Shown one piece after another: positions 39,638-51,414 of a DNA stretch of 64,000 nucleotides (the first letter of the stretch is position 1; the number at the start of each line of letters is the position of its first letter). The translations under genes were made by a program, and so were the position numbers. The notes beneath the pieces were generated by a model that was not told where the DNA came from, did no database searches, and was given only the letters and a program-made list of their open reading frames with translations. Origin of the DNA: Hirundichthys speculiger (taxonomy: Eukaryota; Chordata; Actinopteri; Beloniformes; Exocoetidae); contig JAGFBZ010000855.1 in NCBI GenBank assembly GCA_018398805.1, positions 186,001 through 250,000 on the forward strand. Direction: 5' to 3'.

Positions 39638-42600
39638 CACATACATATATATATATAGATATATACACATACTATATATATATATATAAAACACACACAC
39701 ATATATATATATATAGACATTATTAAATAATGTCTTTGTGGAGATTTTTGCCGCCCCCCCCCCTAAAAATTACATCATGTATTATAACCCTTTTCGAGTC
39801 TGGAACAGCTTATTTGTTTTTTCAAAGAGTCTAGGTACTCCCTTCCTTACCTGGGAATGAACTGGGCATCATCTGGTAAATATTACATTTATGTTTGATT
39901 ATCGGAACTGGAAGTGCCTGACTGTACCCATTGCCAGTTGTGTTTTTTGGGGAGTGTTCAGTTATTTAATTTTGCTAATTTACTGGTCTGGCTCCTGCAG
40001 AATTCAAGTCTGTAAATAATTAGCCTGAGTGGAGTGATTAAATTTCTGCCCGACCAGGGTTACAATAACTGACTTCTGGACGATGTTGCTTGCTCTGTCT
40101 GTAAGCTGAGGCATTTTCTCTTTCATGCCATGGTGTTTTCAAACATGAATTTATTTCACAGTGAGAGGAAAATGAGCATGTGTCATAAGAGGGTATTTCA
40201 CAGTGGACCAAATGGAAAATATTAACTTACCACCCAACGCTATCTGAAACCCACTCTTGAGGAAGCAGAATGTGAATTTTGTCATTCGCAATCTATTTCC
40301 TGCTCTTTGACCTGCTTATTTTAGTGTAGGTGAGTGGTATTGAGAACAAGTCATTACACTAGAGCTGCGATGGTTCCATTGTGCAATTCATGTACAGTAA
40401 CAGTGAAATGAAAGTGGTTGGAGAGGTGAGGCAGTAGGTGGGGTAACTTTTGTTGTTGGTTTAGGATCTGGAAAGTGATTCTAACTACAGCAGCAAACTT
40501 ACTGAAGGACAAAATACCAGACAAATTGAGAGACCTAAACTCTTAATATGATCCACAGTTTACAAATCTAAATGCCACTTTAATTCATGTTACAGGTTGC
40601 ATCAATATACAACCACAAGCTTTTCACTAGGAACACATTTTGCTCACCTAAAACACACCTAAAAAAACAAACTTGTCATTTTTAACCAGGCTTTGAAGTG
40701 GTACTAAGGACCCTGTAGGAGAAGGCTCAATCAGTGTTTGGGTGCAACATGTAGAAAGTCCCTTCTTCACATCTGAGAAACTGGTGTCATCAGCTGCACC
40801 CACTGAAAATAAATGTTTGGACCATTTTTTTTTCTCCTGTCTGTGTCTGGATGTAGAAAAGCAAGAGTGTGGTGGTACCGCAGACAGAGGGGCAGCAGAG
40901 TCCCTGACTCTTGGTTAAATTTCAGATGGATGCTCTCCAACTGTCTCGTTCGGACCAACTCGTGAGGAACAATGGCAGCTGAACTCTCACTCTCCCAACT
41001 GTCCTTCCGACTCCTGAAACACAGAAAAAAAAAAAAGTGAAGACGTAAGTAAGCACACCCAAGAGAGTACAATCCCTGATAAGTTTGTGTTATCAGGCGG
41101 GAAAATAAATACTGCGAGCGAAATACAAGTCCCGTGTTTTTACATGGAAATGGGAATGTAAAGAAAACTGACCCACAGCTGCTTTCGCAAAGCTGTTTCT
41201 TTAGAAGACGCAACAATTTCCACACAAAAGTGGAAACATAATAGTGACAAACTAACAGAATATGCTGGTATCTACAAAACAATGTTGATAACAGTTTAGT
41301 TGTCAGTGGAACTGTGAGTCACTGCACAACCTTGTGCTGAGCCCATGTCAGTGTGTGCTGGTGTGTGGGAGGAACACTCACTGAGCTCTCTCATGGCTCT
41401 GTTTCTGGCTGCTGATAGGTGGTAGTGCTGTCTTGCTGTTAAACTCCAGTCCTTTTCTCAGCGTCTCCCTGATCTGCTCTGTGTCTGTTTATAAAAACCA
41501 TAAAGCTGATTGTCAGTGTATAATCAGAATTTTTTTTTTTTATTTTTAGATCTGCGAAAGCAGATCGACTCTTTTGACTCATTTAAGAGTGTGCAAACCT
41601 TTGTCTGAGAGCCTGCGTGGCTGTGAACCTATGCAGATGGATCGGCTGTCCTCCTCATCCTCTGGCGGTCGACTCAGATCATCCCACACACACTTGGCGC
41701 TGACGCCGCTCAGGTTAGAGCCCTCCGTCTCAATACCCTGGTCCACTCGGTCCTGCTTAGATGAGCAAGAAATAGACGCAATCATTAACACTAGTTTACA
41801 CAAAACTCACAAGATTACAAAAAAAAAACAAACAAACAAAAACTTCAACTCTAACCATTTAAGACCAGTGCCTCTGCACAACCTATTATACAGTAAATGG
41901 CATCCTTCAGACAAATTTCTATCTTTATCCATGGTCACTTTAAGCTAAACCTCTTTACAAATAAGTATTTATTTACTATAAACCAACAAATATGTAACAA
42001 AGCAGCAACTATCTCTTGGAGAATTTAATAAAGCCTTACTTGTAAATGAGGATCAATTTCAAAAATGGTCTCTCCTCTCCTCATGTCTGTGATTAGCCAA
42101 GGGCCACCAGCTCTGCACACACAACAATCATTACCATTAACTCCAAGTTAAACCCACAAAGTTAATAATTGAACAAGTAATTTCACTCATCACTAACTGC
42201 TCACAATGTGCTTGTGCACTTTTAAACAAAGTGGCTCTCATATACACATTTGAAACCAGAGGTTTACATACACTGTATAAAGATACATTAACTTTTTGTT
42301 TTTCTCACTGTTCAAAATAAAATTAGAATAAACTTTTCATGTTTAAGGTCAGTTATGATTACCAAAATTAATTATTTTGGCTAAATGCCAGAATAATGAT
42401 AAGTAATTTCTTTAACATTAATTATTATTCTTTATTATACCAGTGGATGTATTTTAAGGCACACCTAAAACACACCGTTTCCTTGTTTGACATCATGGGA
42501 AAATTTTATAAGAAATACCCCAAGATAACAAGAAGAGAATTGTGGACCTCCACAAGTCTGATTCACTCTTGGGTACAATTTCCAGCTGTGGGAATGTCCA

Positions 42601-45600
42601 GGCATCATACCACTCAGGAAAGAGACGGGTTCTGTGTCCCAGAGATGAATGTGCTTTGGTGCGAAATGTGCACATCAACTCCAGAACAAAAGCAAAACAC
42701 CTTGTGAAGATTCTGGGTGAAGCTGGTAATAGAGTGTCATTATCCACAGTGAAACGACTCCTGTACCGACATGGATTAAAAGGCCACTCAGCAAGAAAGA
42801 GCCATTACTCTAAAAGCAAAATAAAAAAGACAGATTATAGTTTGCAAATGCACCCAGACCTTTGTGATGCTTTGTCATGAGGTTAATTGACAACATTTGA
42901 GTTAAATGGAGGTGCAACTATGGATGTATTTTAAGGCACACCTCGAACACACTGGTTCCTTGTTTGACATCATGGGAAAAATAAATCAACCAAGATATCA
43001 GGAAGAGAATTGTGGACCTCCACAAGTCTGGTTCACAAGTTGGGTACAATTTCCAGATGCCTGAAGGTGCCACATTCATCTGTTCAAACAATTATAAACA
43101 CTACAGGAATGTCCAGGCATCATACTGCTCAGGAAGGAGATAGGTTCTGTGTCCCAGAGATGAATGTGCTTTTTTGCTAAATATGTGTATCAACCCCAGA
43201 ACAAAAGCAAAACAACTTTTGACGATGGTGGCTGGAGCTGGTAATAAGAGTGTCATTATCCACAGTGAAACGAATCATGTACCGACATGGACAGAAAAGT
43301 CACTGAGCCATTATTCAAAAAGCAACATAATAAAAAAAAATAATAAAAAATTAAGATTACAGTTTGGAAATTAATTAAAAATTAAAAAATAATCTCTCAT
43401 TATTCTGAAATTTAGCAAAAAATAATTAATTTTGGTAAACCTAACTGACCTAAAACAGGAAAAGCTTAGTCTGATTTAATGTCAGTGAGAGAGAAAAAAA
43501 TGTTGAGTCTTTTTATAAAATATATATAAACTTCTCGGTTTCAACCGTACAAGGTTTACTCTGTACATTCAGCATAGCTCACAAGCTCCATAAATGAACA
43601 TTTTAAGTCATTTGTGAATATTGAGCCTAAATGGATAAATCATTGAATCTGGATGTGCAAAGATCTCCGGCCTTAAGGTCAGTTTCAGAAAAATTAGCTG
43701 AAGTTTCATAGTATGCAAGAAATTTAAATTTCTTGTTTTATGAAACAAAGTATGAGAATAATCCAAATTATTATTATTTTTTTCACCTACAAATATTAGT
43801 AAGGCCATGTTCTGTTCAGTTTTTGCAAAACCCAAATGGCTACTATTCTCTCATAGACGAGCTGTGTAAAGAGTGTCACATTTGCATACGTCATCACACC
43901 CACAGTACAGTCAGAAAGATTTCCAACCTCTTAAAGTCTTATCCATTTAGTTATGATTCAGAGTCTTAAAATAGATTCCACGCATTTGTTGATCATCACT
44001 TAAGGTGACGGAATCTTCTTAATGTTTAAATATCAGTTTCAATTTAATTTCAAAACACATTTAAATTCAATTGTCCCTGCTATTAACAAAAAACACTCAA
44101 ACCACTCAAAGACAGATTATGACATAAGACTGACACTGTGCCTACTTTTCCATTAATGTTACTGCAGTAGTTCAGACTAAATGCAAGTATAAAACCAACT
44201 GAGGGGTTTTTCCAGTGGTCAGTAGACTATGCAATGTTTCTTTGTTTTTTTTTTCTACTGTAAAAAGTTAGAATGAGCACCAAATAACTTGAAGATGCAT
44301 TGAAAAACAAATATAATGTTTATCAGAGAGGACTCAATATTGTTTGTTTATACAACAATGATTATTGGACAGACCATACGGTGCAGGCCTTTTGAGGATT
44401 GTTGGAGAAGAGGTGGAAAGGGAACTTGATGGCACAGTGAGGAATGAAAAAGTATTTACTCTGTATTTAAACTGGACACAGAAAGGATGGCTGATGAGAG
44501 GTTGCAGAGCAATGGCACAATAAATACAAGAAGCTGCAGCGCAAGTAGAGCAAAATTAAAGATCGCAACAGCTGTAATGGTGCCAAATAAAAAAAAAAAG
44601 GAAGTGTAATTATTCTATTCATGATAGAAACGGTGTTCTAGCGGAATGATCTCACACTGTTATATAGCTGATGTAGCGACAGCGATATCTCCAACATACC
44701 TGGCACTGGAAAAGTAGTCCCAGGTATGCAGGACCTACCGTCCTAAACTGTGCCATGCTGACCCAAAGTGGTTCCCACTCAGTGGAAACGTGACTGAAGT
44801 CCAGTGTATTAAGGCTGTCATTCACCCTCGATCGGGATTACCTTCAGTTCCATCACGTTAACTCATCATGACCAAATCTCTTGTTTGAAAAAGCTTCTGA
44901 AACCTCAAGCAGTCTGCTGGAAAACCTAAATCTGCTCAATGATACATTTTCAGCCTCTGAGGAGAAAAAGAAACTTAAAATTTAAAAAGGAAACTGAGAT
45001 GTTACACCATGTGCTTTGCCCTTTTCTTCATATTTGAATAGTTGAATTTCCCTTTATGGGATAAATAAATTAAGTATTTTTCATTTCATTTCATATTTAT
45101 CCATTGTTTTGAAAGCAGCACCAAGGAACTTTTGCAATTTTTTAACTCAATGATCCCCTATTGTTTGAAAAAACAAAAACAAACAAAAACAAACAAAAAA
45201 AACCACAACTAATTACTCTTATTTGATCGCTCGCTTGGCTACTCTCATTTTCTCTTCCATCACTTCTTCCTTGAGTCTTTGTCATTGCAACCATGACATC
45301 CACTGTAGCAAAACCAGATCATCAGAAGAGTGCATGGTTCACAGTTCTACTCACACTCTGATTCCACGCATCAGCTCCAGGATGCCTTGACCGTTCCACT
45401 GTTGGGCCGCCTGCAGCTCCTCTGTACATATACCCACAATCTACAGATAGTACATAACATGAGAGGATGTTATATACAATCTTGATACATTCAGACAGTG
45501 TTTAGTTTGGTAATTCAACTAACTTCATGCAGTCTGGCAGCCACCTGTTAACACCGGGTTAATTTGAAAACTTTTATTACTCTGGGTAGAAAACCTGACT

Positions 45601-47090
45601 AAAATGCAAACAATTTCATAATAACTGCCTTTTGTCTTATGACCACTGGTATTAAAAACCAACTCTGGTGACAATTGAGTCGTTTTTATTTAATGTGAGT
45701 TAATATGGTGGACATTTCTACACGTTGTTGCTACAATAGCAGCAGTCAAAAATCACCCAGAATGGGGCTAGTTTATCTGAGCTAGGTGAGAAGTAACCAG
45801 CTCAATCTAAAATGAGCATTTAGCAAACCATTTTTAGCTGTATGCCGAAAAAAAAAAGGCCACACAAATTGCATGTGTTTCACTCCAGCTCTGTGTGAAA
45901 GTTTTCCTTGAGTCTTTGTGCAAGACTGTACTCATAAACTGTATGCTTAGCTGCTGATGTGTGTCCTGGTCAGATTTGCAAGTGTCTCCTCTCTGAGTCA
46001 TATACAGTCCTACAGCCAGTGTTTTTCTTAGCGACAGAAAGCAAAGCAAGCAGACCCCCGATTCCAGAGAGAAGTTTTTTGCTTTTTTTTCTTTTGACAC
46101 AGCACACAACCATATAAGTCACTGCAAAAAAAATTTTAAAAAAAATTCAAGAGTGGAATCAACTAAAGGGGACACAAGAAAAGTAAAGGTTCAATATGAT
46201 GATATTATGTCTGCTTCATCTGAGGAGTTGATAACTTCCCAGCAGAGGGTGGGGTTAGAGAAAAAGACTGCAAATACCTGGGTTAATGCCAATATTATCA
46301 TTCAAATCCATTACCAAATTCCTCAACAGCTGACTGCTTTGGAGTTTGGTACCATTAGAAAAATTAATCTGGCTGAGAAGAGGCATTTACATTGTGTGAC
46401 TGTCGTACATTTGAACTCACCTGGAGAAAGTTCACTGTGCCAAACGGAGTCTGAATTGGTTGCATCTGTGGATCTTCTGTAAGCAGCATATGCTGAATAC
46501 GTGACTCACTGTTGTCAAGTGGACTGTGCCATGAAACATGGTCACCACTACAAAACGTGTTTTCTGTTGAAGAGAGTAAAAAGGGATTGTTCATTTTTTC
46601 AGTAATGCTATTTAAAGTTATTTAGATTGCACACACTTTTGTGAGTGCTCGTCAAGTACGTTTGGCTCTCTGCCTTCAGCCACCAGTGGGAAACAGACCT
46701 TTTTTTTTTAAGTTGCATAACTGCACAGCAGTAACGAACAAATGTTACAGAGACAAGAAAAAAGGAGACAGAGACCAGCAAGAAAGTGAAAAGAACAGAA
46801 AGGAAAGAAACTGAGACCCACATGTGGAAAGAAAAACATAAAATCTGCATTTCCATCTGAGTAAATTTTTCTGCTTGGGAGGTAACAAGCACCCAGTCAA
46901 AATTCAGGAGAAAAGCGAGGGAGAAGATGGCCAGGAATCAGCATTCATTTTGCTTAGGAGCCCACCCACACGCAAATTGACCCCAGCTGGAAAACAGAGT
47001 CCACAGCCTGGAGTGAATAGCCTTCCTCCCTTTCTCTATGGCTTTTATCTACCCTCCCTCACTTGCCAACCACATTTTTTTCTTCTGTAC

Positions 47091-47139
<49 letters not shown>

Positions 47140-47836
47140 AAGACTTTGAGAAGTTGACTACATAGTCATTACCCTGAGTAGCAGAGAATATCCACACAAT
47201 AATGGTTTCCTTTTCCATTAATAAAGGGAAAAAAATATGCATAAATGGCAAGCAGCAAGACAGAGGAAATCACACTTCCTATGAATATGCAAAGCTCTGG
47301 CAAGCACCAAATATGTACTAAATCTAAACTTGTGCCCAAAGCAGACATATGCATTCAAGCATGTTTAAATGAAATGCTATGAAACAGCAAGATAGTTGAA
47401 CAAAGACAATGTTCTTTGGATGTACAAGAACTTCACATGGTGGTTTGGAAATCATAGCTGTTCTATCAAAGCTTTTACAGATGATTCTTTGACTAGATGG
47501 ATAACAAACTGTGACTGAATTAAAATGATAAACTAGTGCTCTGCCACAAACGTTACAATAAATGTTTTAAAATGTGTTAATTATGTATTAATCTGCAAGA
47601 CCAGAAACATAAACAACTAAACAACAAGAAAAACATACTTTTCATTCTCAAAGCCGGAAATCATTATACAGTATACCCTTATTATTCGCGGGGGTTACCT
47701 CCCCACCTCGAATCCAAAAAATCCATCAGTTATTGATGCAGTCTTAAAAACCCAATACATGATATTACATATGCTAAAATACGCTTCCCAAACACATTCT
47801 AAAGACATTCTTACTCATTAATAAAGAAATAATGTA

Positions 47837-47873
<37 letters not shown>

Positions 47874-49426
47874 CAACAACAATAATACTTGTTTAGGTTA
47901 TTGTCTGCCCCCCAAGTTAATTAAAGAGATTACGTACTGTATCATCTCTCTTTTCTAATTTTTTATTTTATATTAACTGACATTGTTAGCTTAAAATTAT
48001 TTACCAGTTAGCATGAATGTTGAGAGTTTTTCTACTAAAAAGTGGCCTAAGAAATTCACAAAATTGCGGGGCTACCACATATTCAAATACACTTTGGAAA
48101 AAAAAATTGTTTGGTGTTTTTAAAGCAGTCTAAAAACCACTCAGGACTCTTTTGTCTGATTATATCAGTCATTTTCAAACTGTAATCTAATGTTTTAATC
48201 CAACCTCAATCTAAACAAATACACAAAAGAATACACTGAATTATGCTTTTACCTGACTGAAACACATAGCGGGCCAAGCCTTGCATGAGTTCAGCTGGCC
48301 ACGTTGGAGGTGCTGTCTCTCCTACCTCCCTTTTAAGTCTGAAGGTGAGCTCAAAACCAAACCCGCTGGCTCCATCTGGGCCTGTAAATCTGAAAGACAG
48401 ACACAGTGAGAAACAGGGAAGGGAAACATTATGGCAATTTCATATATATGCTTCATTTGTATGCGCATAAAGACTGTGAAAATCATAATGCACACGAAGA
48501 TCTAAGAAAAAAAAAAAGGAGAAATAACAGAGGGTCATTAAGTTCAGTGTTAGCCAGTGGGATGGCCACTGTTAAAAGGCTCCCGTGGAGAGAAAATATT
48601 TGGCAAACTGAAAGGATGTAAACTAAGTTCTGAAATCCCACTTTTTCACGCCTTAAAGGTAATTAAAGATAAATGAATTAATCAAATGAAGGCAGCTATT
48701 GTCTTACAGACAAAAAAAAAATGTAAATCACACAGCCAACTAAAGTATACTTACTCGTGAACACGGTTATCACCATACAGGTCACTCAATCCAAAGCTAA
48801 CATAGTGCCAATGCTCCTGGACGTCCTGAGCTGGACACCCCATATTTCTGTACATGCTGATGTAGTCTAGCGGATCTGGTCCACCAAGCCTGTAATATTT
48901 TAAAATTTTAAACAATTAGCATCAAAGGCTGCTTCTTCTTCTTCTTCTTCTTTTTTGTGATCGTCAGTGGACTGCGTTTGCTCTAGTACAATTATGTAGC
49001 ATACACAGGAGACAACAAATAAATAAATTATGTCAAATACCCTCGGACTTTAGTTTTACTTCATCTTGAATAGCATAGTATTGAATGCTTAGACTCTCAC
49101 AATGAAAGAAGCAGTTATTTCCAGGACGTTCCTAAGATGTTTGCTCAAACTTTAACTTTAGCTCTGAAGCTAAGCTAGCACTTGGCTAATGTTTAGCCAT
49201 CAGTATATAAACCTCTTCCTTAAAAAAAAAACCCATGCTAACAATATATGTTAGATGTGCAACAACACATTACCTACCAATATTTTACAATAGCAGTCAC
49301 TTGCAGTGGGTTGGCTTGATCGGGGTATAGTCGCCGACATTCCCCATAGATAGCCTGTAGTCCTGGAGGAAACAGCGGCACCAGCCCGTGGGCTTGCGTA
49401 CCACTGATAGGCCGTATCTCATCCAT
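38162..49426 (-). CDS. sufu: Suppressor of Fused, Hedgehog pathway repressor, complete in 12 exons
   Basis: SUFU binds GLI transcription factors, holds them in the cytoplasm and at cilia, and promotes their repressor forms. Exons in transcript order: 49426-49278, 48889-48755, 48389-48253, 46563-46421, 45440-45355, 42112-42040, 41752-41599, 41484-41382, 41013-40879, 38625-38487, 38400-38332, 38251-38162. All borders are GT/AG and phases join into 470 residues; human SUFU has 484, also in 12 exons. The start MDEIRP is followed by [19 protein letters not shown] of the N-terminal GLI-binding domain. [35 protein letters not shown] and [13 protein letters not shown] follow. The linker has [21 protein letters not shown]. 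The C-terminal domain has [19 protein letters not shown] and [20 protein letters not shown]. Protein ends [17 protein letters not shown]. trim8 lies downstream on the same strand, as in human. Confidence 0.97.
39118..39270. repeat. (TA)n/(CA)n compound microsatellite in sufu intron
   Basis: Blocks of ATATACACAC and ATATATAT alternate with an A13 run at about 39181-39193. Apparent ORFs here are low-complexity Ile/Tyr artefacts. Confidence 0.9.
39557..39718. repeat. Long (TA)n/(CA)n microsatellite in sufu intron
   Basis: About 160 bases of nearly pure TA with CA islands lie in the same sufu intron as the 39118 block. Together they make this intron a likely point of length variation or assembly error. 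Confidence 0.95.
42252..43550 (+). mobile_element. Degenerate Tc1-like transposon with duplicated transposase region, in sufu intron
   Basis: The left end (TTTGAAACCAGAGGTTTACA, then ACTGTATAAAGA) and the right end (43515-43550) are inverted copies. Between them the 5' half of a Tc1 transposase appears twice: VDLHKS-SLGTISS, a [26 protein letters not shown] part and [20 protein letters not shown] near 42535-42800, then a second diverged copy at about 43010-43320. The DDE catalytic half is missing from both. Each copy is preceded by GATGTATTTTAAGGCACACC (about 42446 and 42922), so a unit of about 475 bp was duplicated in tandem. It sits between the sufu exons 42112-42040 and 45440-45355. Confidence 0.8.
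45040..45115 (+). repeat. LINE-tail-like repeat
   Basis: GTTGAATTTCCCTTTATGGG, then ATAAATAAATTAAGTATTTT and TCATTTCATTTCAT match the 3' tail that many fish LINEs carry. Only the tail is present, in a sufu intron. Confidence 0.5.
47092..47137. repeat. (CA)n microsatellite in sufu intron
   Basis: A run of ACAC units about 45 bases long. Confidence 0.95.
47674..48080. mobile_element. Possible mariner-like remnant with an internal (TAA)n run
   Basis: The left side (CAGTATACCCTTATTATTCG, then CGGGGGTTACCT) and the right side (AAATTGCGGGGCTACCAC) resemble the ends of a mariner-like family that carries 'TTCGCGGGGGTTA'. The match between ends is weak. A TAA/CAA trinucleotide run occupies 47838-47885. 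Confidence 0.35.
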
Positions 49427-49800
49427 TCCTCGGTCTCAAACAAAAAAGGTTTATCCTTTAAAAACAGAGGATACGTAGCTTAAATAGTTTTAGCAAAGTT
49501 TACTAAAAGGAGACAAAAACAAACAATTAAGGACAAAAACGAAATTGTGTAAGAGTGAACTCTATTCGTTTAGCTTCACACAGCGGGGGCCTGTAGCTCA
49601 CCCTCTACGAAAAAAGAAAACAACCATTGGTTGGACAAGGTGTTACGTCACAAAATCAGAGTAGACAATAGCCAATGAAAAGTGAGTATCAGTTGGTTGT
49701 TTGTGTTTGCAGATGATTATGATTGACTAATATGCTGTCAATCGAGCGGTATGCAGATTTAATTTCAGCGTATTGTGGAACGCTCTAGTTTCAGGGTGAG
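49427..49800 (-). promoter_or_regulatory. sufu: Probable sufu promoter
   Basis: Upstream of the sufu start are an ATTGG (CCAAT box on the minus strand) at 49626-49630, a CRE-like TTACGTCA at 49643-49650, and a plus-strand CCAAT at 49672-49676. No TATA box is obvious. CCAAT plus CRE-like sites suit a broadly expressed gene. Motif reading only. Confidence 0.45.
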
Positions 49801-51410
49801 CTAAATCACAATGACTTTTCACAGGCTAGACGACAACTGTGTAGACCAGATGGGTCCCAAGAAACAGTCAAATCAAAGAAAAAGTAGAACAATACTACTA
49901 CTCCTAGTAATAATAATGTAAGTATTAAGAATTGTTCTTAAAATACCATTTTTGAGAATATACTGTTCAGTTCATACAGTTGGATGCAGTGAAGCTTTTT
50001 CTTACAACCTAACTGGACTGATGTAGTTCATAACTCACATTTCACAACTTTCAATCTCACACACACAGAGTTTTCTTGTGTGTCAGTCCTCTTTGACAGC
50101 CAAATCTAACATGTTTTTTTTTTTAGCTCCTAAAACCTTAATTCTGTCAAAGAGGACTTAAATCACCAACAGTGGAGTAAGGTTAGATAAGGACATAAAG
50201 ACACTAAACAAAAGACATTACTTGGTTTACTCATACATTTTTTTCCTTGTCACCTAGCACAGTATTATTTCCTTTATACCTCACAATATGCATAGATTTG
50301 TACAAAAGTAGCCACTTTATCCCCCCCCCCCCCCCCCTTCCATGTAATTTACAGAATGCATGACTCAAGCAAAATGGTAAAGAAAACGGTCTCCTCCTCC
50401 AGTGGTGTTGCTCAATTCTTGTGAAACACAGTATGTGTACAAAATCAACAGCCATGGTATTTTCTACTTCAGTGAATTAATTTCCGTTCTGAATGTTATG
50501 ATACCAATAGCCCAAGATCATCACCCATAAAATAGGAGCATTTTTTTGATTGACAGAAATGTACACATAAGTAGAAAGTCAAAACGCCTTTCTTGAGTCG
50601 CTTGTTTAGGGATTTGTTAAGAGACCCTCTCTATAGCAGACGGCATGAGTTAAAACTCAAGAGAAACTTATTGTAGAAATAGAGGACTTGGGTTCTATGA
50701 AAGAAGAGGTGAATGATTTTAAAATGAAGCTACAGGTTTAAAAGTATCAGCTTTGATCTTATTACGTGGTATAACTTCTATGATTCAAAATAAGTTTATG
50801 ATTATTAACTTGATATTTACAGTTTCGGTTTTGACTGATGTCAATTACATATGAATAACTCAGAAAATGTTTAATTTACAATATTACAGAACTTCCATAC
50901 TTTTCTTATCGCTTTTTGTTTTATGATATATAATACAGCATTATTGCTTCATGCCTGTACCTCAAAATGAGTTGCCATATGACCGCACTGGTGCACTGCA
51001 GCTGTTAATGACTGTGCATTCTTTTATATTTCCATACAACAACATTCTTATGTTTTCTTTTTCAGTACTTTTTAAGCTTTACTTGCAGTTTTTCTTGAGT
51101 GATTTAAAATCTCCACGGCCTCATCAAGATTTAAGTGCATGTACAGCTGTAAAGACAGATGATATTCTTTTTGAGCAGGAACTGGTCTTCATATTCAGTA
51201 ATATTGTTTCCCTGTCGTTGCTACGTGTCACCGCAGTGGCTTCAGATTTTATAAAACAACAGTGGAGCTCTGAAAAAAGGAGAGCAGCGTGTATTTAGCA
51301 AAGATGTCGGGATATAAAATCCTCTCACGTGCTCATAAATTCTCCCACATTTGGCAATATTTTATACCTTAAGTAAAATGCTACATATAATAAAATGAAC
51401 CACAGAGAAA
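49801..51410. other. Intergenic sequence upstream of sufu
   Basis: No gene was found. A C17 run is at 50322-50338. The 115-codon plus-strand ORF at 50951-51298 has no recognisable domain, no clear splice context and AT-rich surroundings, so it is not called. Confidence 0.5.
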
Positions 51411-51414
51411 ATGA

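Noticed and set aside
39060..39720. Several Ile/Tyr-rich ORFs on both strands
   Set aside because: Translation of (TA)n and (CA)n microsatellites in a sufu intron.
50951..51298. 115-codon plus-strand ORF between sufu and the 51.4-kb polyadenylation site
   Set aside because: Hydrophobic, AT-driven composition and no family feature; lies opposite the likely minus-strand transcript end.
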